Below the pieces are notes generated by a model. It searched no databases and was not told the origin of the DNA. It saw nothing but the letters and a program-made list of their open reading frames with translations. The translations under genes were made by a program, and so were the position numbers. Positions 45,354 through 53,612 of a stretch of 64,000 bases of DNA are shown here, one piece after another; position 1 is the first letter of the stretch; every line of letters starts with the position of its first letter. The stretch is from Tissierellia bacterium (lineage in GTDB: Bacteria; Bacillota; Clostridia; Tissierellales; Peptoniphilaceae): positions 28,425 through 92,424 of the forward strand of contig JAUNUQ010000005.1 of assembly GCA_030538075.1 (NCBI GenBank), written 5' to 3'.

Positions 45354-46796
45354 ATGAATAGAAAAAAGTATAATGCGAGTGGGGAAATGGCAAATTCTGC
45401 AGCTCCGGTGGTATGCGTCGACAGACTGTCAATTCAATCAAAGGATCAATCCATACTAGCGGGATTGAGCCTTTGTGTTTACCCGGCGGAGAGGGTGAGT
45501 ATCGTTGGATATTCAGGCACTGGAAAGTCGACCTTGGCTCTTGCCCTTTTAGGCTATGTGGCACCAGGATTGTCGATAAAAGGCGGATCCGTTAAGATAT
45601 GTGGCCTCGATGTCATTGAAGATGGTCATATAAGATCAAAGGGACAGCTTCGTGCAATTCGCCGACGGATCGGCAGAATGGATCAAGACCCAGCGGCATC
45701 TCTGACCCCCACACATAAGATCCGCAGGTTAATCCGTCAACTGTCGCCAGTTCGGGAGATTGACACCGAGCAAATCCAACGGGCACTGGAGTTGTTCTCG
45801 CTACCTACTGACGATGACTTTTTGGATCGATATCCGGCTGAACTATCCGGTGGTCAGCGAAGGCGCGTCGCATTGGCTCGCATTTTACTGCGTCAGCCGG
45901 AGCTGCTCATTCTAGATGAACCGACTGCGGGACTTGATGTAGTCACTCGGGATGCCGTCGTGAGTCAGGTAAAAACACTCCAAGAGCAGCTCAAATGTGC
46001 CCTGCTTTTGATCACCCATGATCCCTGCGTGGCGTATCAGCTCTGTAATCGACAATTGGTGCTAGACAGGGGTGAATTGGTAGAGCAAGATAGACTTAAA
46101 CCAATAGCAAGAGAAGATCAAAATATCACCATTAGACCGAGGATTGTGACAGATAGTCCCGTGCTTAGCGTCAAGGGATTGGTGGCTTCCCCTCCCGCAC
46201 TATTGGAGGCGCCTGTTCAATCCCTGAGCTTTGAGATTCATAGTGGTGAAGCCCTCGCCCTCATAGGTCAGTCTGGATCCGGCAAGTCCACCATTGCTCG
46301 GACTCTAATCGGCCTCTGGCCGAGGCGGGGAGGGAAAGTATATTTGCAGGGAGTAAGTCTGCCTGAAAAACTGGAGTCTTGGCCGACTCCATTTCGTGGG
46401 CGACTAGGCTGGGTCCCGCAGGATCCCGTGACCAGCTTCAATCCCATATTAGAACTAGGATTAAGCATCCAAAGGGCATATGATCGCAGAAAAAACGACA
46501 ACTTTTCCATCGACGAGGCAATACACTTGGTTGGCTTGGATGATCTCGATTGGAAGAGAAGAAAACCGAAGGAGGTTTCTGGAGGCCAATTACAGCGAAT
46601 CGCCATCGCCAGAGCCTTAGTCGGTGGAGCCCAAGTCCTCATACTGGATGAAGTGACCACAAGCCTAGACCCTACCACCAGATCCAAACTATGCAAGCTG
46701 CTCGTCGAGATAAAAAAGAAAATCCCCCTAATCGTTATCACCCATGACCCAGAAGTGGTGAACATGGTATGTGATCGATGTGTCAGCTTGGATTGA
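45354..46796 (+). CDS. ABC ATP-binding protein, fused DppD-DppF type
   Basis: 480 residues with two ATPase domains. First (about 15-240): GYSGTGKST, LSGGQRRR, LILDEPTAGLDV. Second (about 255-480): GQSGSGKST, VSGGQLQR, LILDEVTTSLDP. Replaces the two separate ATPases of the other Opp system. Walker B of the second domain has V instead of the usual P after DE. Last gene of the operon. Confidence 0.9.
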   Translation: MNRKKYNASGEMANSAAPVVCVDRLSIQSKDQSILAGLSLCVYPAERVSIVGYSGTGKSTLALALLGYVAPGLSIKGGSVKICGLDVIEDGHIRSKGQLRAIRRRIGRMDQDPAASLTPTHKIRRLIRQLSPVREIDTEQIQRALELFSLPTDDDFLDRYPAELSGGQRRRVALARILLRQPELLILDEPTAGLDVVTRDAVVSQVKTLQEQLKCALLLITHDPCVAYQLCNRQLVLDRGELVEQDRLKPIAREDQNITIRPRIVTDSPVLSVKGLVASPPALLEAPVQSLSFEIHSGEALALIGQSGSGKSTIARTLIGLWPRRGGKVYLQGVSLPEKLESWPTPFRGRLGWVPQDPVTSFNPILELGLSIQRAYDRRKNDNFSIDEAIHLVGLDDLDWKRRKPKEVSGGQLQRIAIARALVGGAQVLILDEVTTSLDPTTRSKLCKLLVEIKKKIPLIVITHDPEVVNMVCDRCVSLD

Positions 46797-46812
46797 TTGG
46801 AAGATTGAAATA

Positions 46813-46860
46813 GGAGGGAGAGGCAGTGACCTATTTGTAACCTGTCCTTCCATTTTGTTT
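46813..46860 (+). terminator. Intrinsic terminator after the second Opp operon
   Basis: GGAGGGAGAGG (46813-46823) pairs with CCTGTCCTTCC (46841-46851) with one mismatch and one wobble, followed by ATTTTGTTT. Confidence 0.6.
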
Positions 46861-47068
46861 GAGTTCTTATTTTGCTGCACTTTATCAAAAGACTAAGCAT
46901 TGAAAAAGTGAATGCAAACATGAGAATTCATAAAGAAGACGATTACAATAGATCTTTCAATTCATATATAATGGGATGGATCCTACCTTTAAGAGCTCAT
47001 TATTCTAACGATCAATCCAATTTCGTACAAAAAGAAGCCATTTAAACTTTGTAAATCGAAAGATATAG

Positions 47069-47115
47069 AGCATCCTTCACGCTATCTGAGAATCTCCTTT
47101 GACGTGTCGGATGCT
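47069..47115 (+). promoter_or_regulatory. Hairpin in the leader of the ECF operon
   Basis: AGCATCC (47069-47075) with CACG (47078-47081) pair with CGTG (47103-47106) and GGATGCT (47109-47115). No T-run follows. Possibly part of an unrecognised regulatory RNA. Confidence 0.35.
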
Positions 47116-47221
47116 TATTGTATATGTAAAGAATTTTTCATTATGACTATGAAGAGGATTAGTGAAACGGGGATTGGTTGCATTGAGGGTTTGATTAGAC
47201 CATTGTCAAATAGGAGGAAAT

Positions 47222-47776
47222 ATGAAAAAAACACTGAAACTAAAAGAGATCGTGGTATTGGCCATGATCAGCGTAGTAATTGGGGTCGTGTTCTTGGGAA
47301 TTGATGCAATTTATCGACCGCTTCAAGCCATCGCCGGTCCCATTGGAGGGGATATCATTTATGGACTATATTTGATATCAGCACTACTCTCCACGTATAT
47401 TGTTCGAAAGCCTGGGGCTGCCTTGGCAGGGTCGTTGTTTACTGGAATCGTAAATTTATTATTGGGTAGTCCCTATGGAATTAATATTATTGTTGCCTCA
47501 ACACTCCAAGGTCTTGGTGTAGAACTTGGAATCGCATTGGGCGGTTACAAGAGGTATAATCTCTTTCAGATGTCATTGGCATCCATCTTTGCGATGACCG
47601 TTGTTTCGATCCGTGACTATTTTGTGTTTGGATTTGCCCTATATGAAGGATTGATTCCAATTATGTTGGTGGTACGGGTACTCAGCTCTATTGTCACAGG
47701 AGCAGGGGTATCGATGCTATTGGGCAATGCCCTCGCTAAGACGGGAGCACTGTCTGGATTTGAAATCACGAAATAG
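47222..47776 (+). CDS. ECF transporter substrate-specific component, YkoE family
   Basis: 184 residues, about five to six helices (IVVLAMISVVIGVVFLGID; GLYLISALLSTYIV; SIVTGAGVSMLLG). Same family and gene order as YkoE of YkoEDC, which brings in the thiamine precursor HMP in Bacillus. Dedicated ATPase and T protein follow. RBS ATAGGAGGAAAT is strong. Because there is no recognisable TPP riboswitch, the substrate may differ. Confidence 0.8.
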   Translation: MKKTLKLKEIVVLAMISVVIGVVFLGIDAIYRPLQAIAGPIGGDIIYGLYLISALLSTYIVRKPGAALAGSLFTGIVNLLLGSPYGINIIVASTLQGLGVELGIALGGYKRYNLFQMSLASIFAMTVVSIRDYFVFGFALYEGLIPIMLVVRVLSSIVTGAGVSMLLGNALAKTGALSGFEITK

Positions 47777-47781
47777 GATCC

Positions 47782-49209
47782 ATGAAAGTTCGTGATTTAA
47801 ATCTTCAGATAGGGGATAAGTTGATCCTAAAGAACTTGAACTTCGATCTTCCACTGGGAAAAATCACCTTGTTGAAGGGGAAAAGTGGAGTTGGGAAATC
47901 CTCTTTGTTGAAGGTGCTTGCTGGAATTATCCCGAACACCATTGATGGGGAAGCCAGCGGCAGTATTCAATTTCATGGAGGAGATATACTAGGTCAAAAG
48001 ACAGAGGTACTGGCAGGACAAATTGCCTATATGGCACAAGATCCGGAAAGTCAATTATGTAGTTTTACTGTGGAGGGAGAGATTATTTTCGCTCTGGAAA
48101 ATATACTGTGTCCCGTTGATGAAATCATGACGAGAGTGGATGAAGTACTAAGCCTTCTTCAGATCTCACATCTAAAGCACAAGAGGTTAAACCATCTCTC
48201 CGGAGGAGAGCAACAGAAAGTTACCCTTGCTTCCCTATTGGTACTTGGAGCAGATTTATTCATTCTCGATGAACCAACTGCGAATTTGGATCCAAAATCT
48301 ACAATTGAGATGTTATCTCTGATCGAGAGACTCTCAAAGGAAATGGGAAGGACTGTATTGATTATTGAGCACAAACTATCAGAAGTTATTGGGATGGTTG
48401 ACCAGGTTTTAGAGCTCACAGAGGATGGTATCAAAACAGTTGATAGGGATTTCTTAGCCCAACGCCTGAAAACAGATTCTCAATTTCCCCACCGAAGGTT
48501 TTTTGAGGGGGAGCACGACGTGGTATTGTCTATCGAGAAAATATCTTTTGGTTACGAAGATTCCCCTGAAATTTTTAGGAATTTGGATTTTTCGATTAAT
48601 AGAGGAGAGATCGTTGGAATTACTGGTTTGAATGGAGCAGGAAAATCCACATTAGCAAAACTAATAGCTGGCTTGTTAAAGCCTAATAAAGGGCAGATTC
48701 TTTTAAAAGGGCACAATACTACTAGAATTTCACACAAGAAATTAGGCAGGCTGATCGGATTGGTTTTTCAGAATCCGGAGCACCAGTTTATTAAGTTCAG
48801 AACAGAAGATGAGATCAGTATAAGTCTTACTTTACTTCAATTAGACAAAGATGAGGTTAAACGAAAGACAGAAGAGTATCTGAAGATGTTCGATTTAATC
48901 AATGAGAAGGAAAACAATCCCTTTACATTGAGCCAAGGTCAAAAGAGAAGGCTAAGTACCGCAAGTATGATCATCAATGAACAGGAACTTCTATTGCTCG
49001 ATGAACCCACCTATGGGCAGGACCGTGAGAATTTGCTTCGATTAATTGAATTGCTCTATGAAATCAATCGTAAAGGAATGACCATTCTGATGATCACACA
49101 TGACAAAGAATTGATCAAAAAAGCCTGTGATCGAATTATCTATTTAGAAAATGGACAAATCGCCTATGTTGGACCACCGGAAGGATTTCATGCTTATGAT
49201 ATCTACTGA
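47782..49209 (+). CDS. ECF transporter ATP-binding protein, two ATPase domains (YkoD type)
   Basis: 475 residues. First domain (1-230): GKSGVGKSS, LSGGEQQK, FILDEPTANLDP. Second (about 240-475): GLNGAGKST, LSQGQKRR in place of LSGGQ, LLLDEPTYGQD. It powers the YkoE-type S component. Starts 5 bp after the previous stop and overlaps the T component gene. Confidence 0.9.
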   Translation: MKVRDLNLQIGDKLILKNLNFDLPLGKITLLKGKSGVGKSSLLKVLAGIIPNTIDGEASGSIQFHGGDILGQKTEVLAGQIAYMAQDPESQLCSFTVEGEIIFALENILCPVDEIMTRVDEVLSLLQISHLKHKRLNHLSGGEQQKVTLASLLVLGADLFILDEPTANLDPKSTIEMLSLIERLSKEMGRTVLIIEHKLSEVIGMVDQVLELTEDGIKTVDRDFLAQRLKTDSQFPHRRFFEGEHDVVLSIEKISFGYEDSPEIFRNLDFSINRGEIVGITGLNGAGKSTLAKLIAGLLKPNKGQILLKGHNTTRISHKKLGRLIGLVFQNPEHQFIKFRTEDEISISLTLLQLDKDEVKRKTEEYLKMFDLINEKENNPFTLSQGQKRRLSTASMIINEQELLLLDEPTYGQDRENLLRLIELLYEINRKGMTILMITHDKELIKKACDRIIYLENGQIAYVGPPEGFHAYDIY

Positions 49210-49954
49210 TGCATTGGAAAAAATGAATCCCCTATGGAAGAGTATTGCGCTCCTTTTAATCTCGTTAATTGCAACCTTTGACTATAAACCCTTTTTAGCT
49301 ACAGTACTAGTGCTTATAGCTGTTGCGATTACACTGTTTTTTACGCGACAAAAACTCAGTGAATTCGGGTTTTTTTTAGCGCCATTCCTAATCATTGGAG
49401 GAGGGTATGTCTTCATTATTCTCCTAACGAGATATTTGAGTGGAGAAAATATCCAGCTCATCAATACATTATCCATTGCGACGCGAATGATACTCGTTGC
49501 GGCCTACTCTTACCTATTTGTGAAGACTACAAAGCCGGAGGAGCTGGTGCTTACGTTAATCACATATTTTAGAATGCCTGTCTCATGGGGATACGGTTTT
49601 TTATCGGCATATCGATTCTTGCCAAATTTCAAAAATGAATTGGAAATCATTCAATATGCCCATAAAGTCAGAGGGATTGAAGTGGGAAACAATATTCTCA
49701 CGAGGATTACTAAGGCCCGAATCTACCTTATTCCTCTGTTGACGACAGCCATCCGTAAGGGAGTACGCGTTACCATTGCTATGGAGACTAAGGGATTCGG
49801 AAAATTCGAGAGTAGAACGACATTTCGACCACTACAAATTACAAGAAGAGATCTGCTCTCTTTTACCACTTTTCTATGTATTATCGTATTCGTAATCGTG
49901 GTTATGACGGCTCTCGATCTCACGCAATTCCGTTTATTGTACACGGACACATAG
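49190..49954 (+). CDS. ECF transporter transmembrane component (EcfT/YkoC type)
   Basis: 254 residues from the ATG at 49190 after CCGGAAGGATTTC; 49196 is an alternative. It overlaps the ATPase gene by 20 bp. About five helices and a cytoplasmic part with the coupling motif ETKGFG and the A-R-G-type VRGIEVG. Completes the ECF importer. Confidence 0.88.
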   Translation: MLMISTDALEKMNPLWKSIALLLISLIATFDYKPFLATVLVLIAVAITLFFTRQKLSEFGFFLAPFLIIGGGYVFIILLTRYLSGENIQLINTLSIATRMILVAAYSYLFVKTTKPEELVLTLITYFRMPVSWGYGFLSAYRFLPNFKNELEIIQYAHKVRGIEVGNNILTRITKARIYLIPLLTTAIRKGVRVTIAMETKGFGKFESRTTFRPLQITRRDLLSFTTFLCIIVFVIVVMTALDLTQFRLLYTDT

Positions 49955-49963
49955 GAGGAGAAA

Positions 49964-50692
49964 ATGGAAATCAGACGTCAAGATGAAAACGAGATGCTTG
50001 CACGTTTGCATCAAAACTTTGAATACCTGCAACGAGAATTAGGATTGACTAGACAGCCCGTCGGTATAAAAATCTTTTTCTCGCAGCAGGAGTATGAAGC
50101 CTGTAGTTTCCCCAAATCTGATTATAGAATGTCTTATTGTGTCTATGTCGAGAAAGCTACAAGGGGAAGGGCTCTTAAGCATCGGCTAGAAAATCATTAC
50201 TGTGATGGAGGGACGACTGCCTTCCATTTGGAGTACCCAAGTGATCATATTGAGTCGGGAGCAGAGTATTTTTCGTACGGATTGTATCGAACTCAAGCTG
50301 CAGCAAAACGTGTAAGAGATGGAGTAGAGGGACTGTATCGAAACAGAGTAGAAGTTGTTGGTATTGCAACGGGACCCTTATCTGCTTTTGATATTGTACC
50401 AGATATTGTACTCATACTTGGTGTCTCCGGACAAATCATGCTGATGGTGCAAGGATATGTATTTAATAGTGGTGATCGCATGGAGTTCTCGACTGCGGCA
50501 ATGCAGGGGATCTGCTCCGAAACTAGTGTACAGCCCTTTATAAAGGGTAAGATCAATGTCTCAATGCTCTGTCCCAGCACCAGGACCCTTGCGAAATGGA
50601 AAGAAGAGGAAATGGCAATGGGCATTCCCTTCGAATTGCTGGATCAAGTGGTAGAGGGAATCGAAAATATTCGAATCAATCTAGAAGGCTAA
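49964..50692 (+). CDS. DUF169-family protein (copy 2)
   Basis: 242 residues, starting 9 bp after the T component, RBS TAGGAGGAGAAA. Family patterns TRQPVGIKIFF, MSYCVYVEKATRGRA, LENHYCDGG, SMLCPSTR. Four Cys (59, 80, 184, 203) align with Cys47, 68, 169, 188 of the copy at 18248; Cys58 of copy 1 is Ala here. It is cotranscribed with the ECF importer, so probably acts on its substrate or cofactor. Function unknown. Confidence 0.85.
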   Translation: MEIRRQDENEMLARLHQNFEYLQRELGLTRQPVGIKIFFSQQEYEACSFPKSDYRMSYCVYVEKATRGRALKHRLENHYCDGGTTAFHLEYPSDHIESGAEYFSYGLYRTQAAAKRVRDGVEGLYRNRVEVVGIATGPLSAFDIVPDIVLILGVSGQIMLMVQGYVFNSGDRMEFSTAAMQGICSETSVQPFIKGKINVSMLCPSTRTLAKWKEEEMAMGIPFELLDQVVEGIENIRINLEG

Positions 50693-50729
50693 TTGAATAG
50701 AGAATTGGCTAGTCTAGAAGCGTGAAGCG

Positions 50730-50763
50730 AAAAGCACTGGACCTACCGGATCAGTGCTTTTGC
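50730..50763 (+). terminator. Intrinsic terminator after the ECF-DUF169 operon
   Basis: AAAAGCACTG (50730-50739) and CAGTGCTTTT (50752-50761) form a perfect 10-bp stem. Confidence 0.8.
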
Positions 50764-50924
50764 ATATGGATCATGAGGGAGTGCTAAAATTCGACTATAT
50801 ATATTAACAAGACTTATGAAACAAAGAAAGTAATAAAGAAAATCTAATAATGAGTGTTTTACTGCAATGCTATAATTGAGAATAGAAGCATTAGAGGGAA
50901 ATTATCAGTAAATGACAAGGTCGT

Positions 50925-51710
50925 GTGATTAGTGTGACAGATGAAAAAGTTTTTCTAAAGGCGCAGGATATTAAGAAGAGCTTTGGAAGTATTGAGGTTC
51001 TCAGAGGGGTAGACTTCTCTGTGAGACTGGGAGAAGTCGTAGCTTTGGTTGGGGATAATGGTGCAGGAAAATCTACCTTGATCAAGGTCCTTTCTGGTGC
51101 TCTGGTTCCCGACCATGGAGAGATATGGATTGATAGTCATAAAGTACAGCAGTATACGCCACGGTATGCTATCCAGAGCGGAGTGACCACAGTATATCAA
51201 GATCTTTCCCTCGTGGATACAGCGGATGTGGCATACAATATCTTTTTAGGACAGGAGCTTCTAAAAGGGTTCTTTATGGATAAGAAGGCGATGAAGACCC
51301 AAGCAGAGGGATTGTTGAAAAGCCTAGATATCGATATTTATGATGTAGAACAAGAAGTGGGGCTACTGAGTGGAGGACAAAGGCAGGCCATCGCTATCGC
51401 AAGAGCAGTATATAACAAGAGCAAACTGATTATTATGGATGAACCGACGGCTGCCATGGGTATCAGGGAATCAGGAAAAGTCCTCAAGCTGATTAAGAAG
51501 CTTGCTCGTGAAGGATATGGAATATTGATCATTAGCCATAATCTTCAGTCGGTCTTTGATGTGGCTGACCGCATTTGTGTAATGCTTGGCGGGCGGATAA
51601 TTGAGGATCAACAGAAAGTGGAGTTGAGTCCAATGGATGTGACAGCGTTGATTACTGGCATTCTTCCGGGAACGGGGAGAGGGGAAAATGGATCTAGCGA
51701 AGAGGATTAA
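50925..51710 (+). CDS. Sugar-type ABC ATP-binding protein, single domain
   Basis: 261 residues from a GTG; a second in-frame GTG nine bases later is possible since the RBS is weak. Walker A GDNGAGKST, signature LSGGQRQA, Walker B IIMDEPTAAMG. RbsA-type proteins usually have two fused ATPase domains (about 500 residues); this is the short single-domain form. First gene of the ribosyl-solute operon. Confidence 0.9.
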   Translation: MISVTDEKVFLKAQDIKKSFGSIEVLRGVDFSVRLGEVVALVGDNGAGKSTLIKVLSGALVPDHGEIWIDSHKVQQYTPRYAIQSGVTTVYQDLSLVDTADVAYNIFLGQELLKGFFMDKKAMKTQAEGLLKSLDIDIYDVEQEVGLLSGGQRQAIAIARAVYNKSKLIIMDEPTAAMGIRESGKVLKLIKKLAREGYGILIISHNLQSVFDVADRICVMLGGRIIEDQQKVELSPMDVTALITGILPGTGRGENGSSEED

Positions 51711-52638
51711 ACGGAACAGCAATATCATTATTCTACTCATCTTACTAATGGCTTCTGTATTTGCAGTGAGCATACAATCGGAGTATTTCTTTACTTTTCA
51801 AAATCTTAAGAATATCTTGGAACAATCCTCCATTTATTTAATCTTGGCGTTGAGTATGACTTTTGTGATCACATCGGGAGGAATTGATCTATCGATTGGC
51901 TCCATCTTGGGTATAACGGGGGTCATTATGGCAATGCTACTAAAAAATGGTCTGAATTCACCGGTGGCTATAGCTATTGGTCTACTGCTTGGTACGATAA
52001 TCGGGAGTATCAATGGATACATTATCGCCTATTTGGGGATGAGTCCGTTTATTGTCACCCTCTGTACGATGTCCATATTTCGAGGAGCTTCAGTATTGAT
52101 TTCAAAGGGACAACCTATCTTTAATCTCCCCTATGAATATCAGTTTATCGGTAGTGGAAAGCTACTGGAAATGAGTATCCCCGTAATTGAATCTCTATTA
52201 CTATCTGTCATCGCATTTGTTGTGTTTCATTATACTCGATTTGGCTACTATACCCTTGGTTTGGGAAATAATGAGGAAGCTCTTCGAAGAAGTGGAATCC
52301 CAGTTCAGCGATTGCGACTGATCATCTACGCTTTGAGTGGTTTATTCGCTGCAATAGTTGGACTCATCGTCAGTGCGAGGCTAAATACAGCGGAGCCTTT
52401 GGCGGGTTTAGGCATAGAAATGGATGTCATCGCCATCGTAGTGTTAGGAGGGACGAGTATTCGTGGAGGCCGAGGATCCGTATCGGGAACGTTTATTGCA
52501 TGTTTTTTGCTCGGTGTCATTAAGAACTCCTTGATTATGCTGAAAATTGCATCCAATTTCCAACAATTGCTGATAGGAATGATTTTATTGATCACAGTGA
52601 TTTTATCGGAGATGAAACACAAGAAGGTGGGAGTCTAG
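51688..52638 (+). CDS. Sugar-type ABC permease (RbsC family)
   Basis: 316 residues, overlap of 23 bp with the ATPase gene, RBS GAGAGGGGAAA. About eight to ten helices; family patterns FVITSGGIDLSIGSILG and VLGGTSIRGGRGSVSG. Channel for the binding protein encoded at 53613. Confidence 0.92.
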   Translation: MDLAKRIKRNSNIIILLILLMASVFAVSIQSEYFFTFQNLKNILEQSSIYLILALSMTFVITSGGIDLSIGSILGITGVIMAMLLKNGLNSPVAIAIGLLLGTIIGSINGYIIAYLGMSPFIVTLCTMSIFRGASVLISKGQPIFNLPYEYQFIGSGKLLEMSIPVIESLLLSVIAFVVFHYTRFGYYTLGLGNNEEALRRSGIPVQRLRLIIYALSGLFAAIVGLIVSARLNTAEPLAGLGIEMDVIAIVVLGGTSIRGGRGSVSGTFIACFLLGVIKNSLIMLKIASNFQQLLIGMILLITVILSEMKHKKVGV

Positions 52639-52639
52639 T

Positions 52640-53611
52640 ATGGTGAAAGAAAAGAAAATGAAAGTATTGGCGATCGGTGCACTTGCGATGGATGTGAGCA
52701 TACGTGTAGACGAATTACCGAAAGAAGACGGGTTTTCTCTGATTTTAGAGGAGGTGATCGTACCGGGGGGGAGCGGAGCGAACTTCTCGGTTGCGTTACA
52801 AGCCCTAGGATCAAAAGTCTATCAGACTGGAAAGATAGGTAGTGATTCTTTTGGAGAGAGATTTCGGGAGTCGATCGTACAAGCTGACATCGACGATCGG
52901 TATTTAATCACAAAACCAAATGGCACGACACTTCATACTTATGTATTTGTGGCAGGCAATGGTTCCCATTCCATCCTTTTTAATTTGGGAGATTCTGTTA
53001 ATGAATTGACTACTGAGGAGTTGCCAACCGATGTATTGGATGGTATCGATGTCTTTTATACGGATATGTTTTCTCCTATTGCTTCGATCCAACTTGCAAG
53101 GAGGGCGAAGGAAAAGGGAATTAAGGTGGTCTATAATATGCAATGCTCCCATAGTACGATGGCGTCCTTTGGGACGACAGGGGATATGATTGACGAACTC
53201 ATATCGTATACTGATCTTTTGATATGTGGAAAAACAACCTATAGTGAGCTGTTTAATGAGGGCAGCCACGCTGAGAATATCGCAATTTTCTATCGAGAAA
53301 AATACAATACTCATAACCTTCATGACGGTATCATTTTTACAATGGGTGAGAAGGGATCGATTTGGTTTGACGGCAGTCAAATTTATTATCAACCCAAATA
53401 CGATGTGGCCACCGTTGATACGACGGGTGCTGGAGATTGTTATAATGCGGGGGTGGTCTACGAATATTACCAACAAGGCAAGGAAAAAGAAGCAGCATTG
53501 AAATTCGGATCCGCAATTGCTGCGATGAAATGTACACAGCCGGGTCCAAGGGTGCAATGCACTCCGGAAGAGGTAGAGCAATTTATGCATAGTATAAGAA
53601 TGGAGGGTTAG
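52640..53611 (+). CDS. PfkB-family (ribokinase-like) carbohydrate kinase
   Basis: 323 residues. PfkB patterns: VPGGSGANFSVALQALG near the N-terminus and DTTGAGDCYNAGVVYEY with the catalytic Asp (about residue 264). Phosphorylates ribose, nucleosides or similar with ATP. It lies between transporter genes, so likely traps the imported sugar part. RBS GGTGGGAGTCTA. Confidence 0.9.
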   Translation: MVKEKKMKVLAIGALAMDVSIRVDELPKEDGFSLILEEVIVPGGSGANFSVALQALGSKVYQTGKIGSDSFGERFRESIVQADIDDRYLITKPNGTTLHTYVFVAGNGSHSILFNLGDSVNELTTEELPTDVLDGIDVFYTDMFSPIASIQLARRAKEKGIKVVYNMQCSHSTMASFGTTGDMIDELISYTDLLICGKTTYSELFNEGSHAENIAIFYREKYNTHNLHDGIIFTMGEKGSIWFDGSQIYYQPKYDVATVDTTGAGDCYNAGVVYEYYQQGKEKEAALKFGSAIAAMKCTQPGPRVQCTPEEVEQFMHSIRMEG

Positions 53612-53612
53612 T

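Larger units (their letters stand above)
46797..47221. other. Intergenic region before the ECF operon
   Basis: 425 bp without credible gene. Contains a terminator (46813-46860) for the upstream operon and a long hairpin (47069-47115) before the ECF genes. I looked for a TPP riboswitch; the second conserved half (GAACCTGA type) is absent. Confidence 0.45.

Noticed and set aside
47069..47115. Possible TPP riboswitch because of a CTGAGA before the ECF operon
   Set aside because: The second conserved half and the overall fold are missing.
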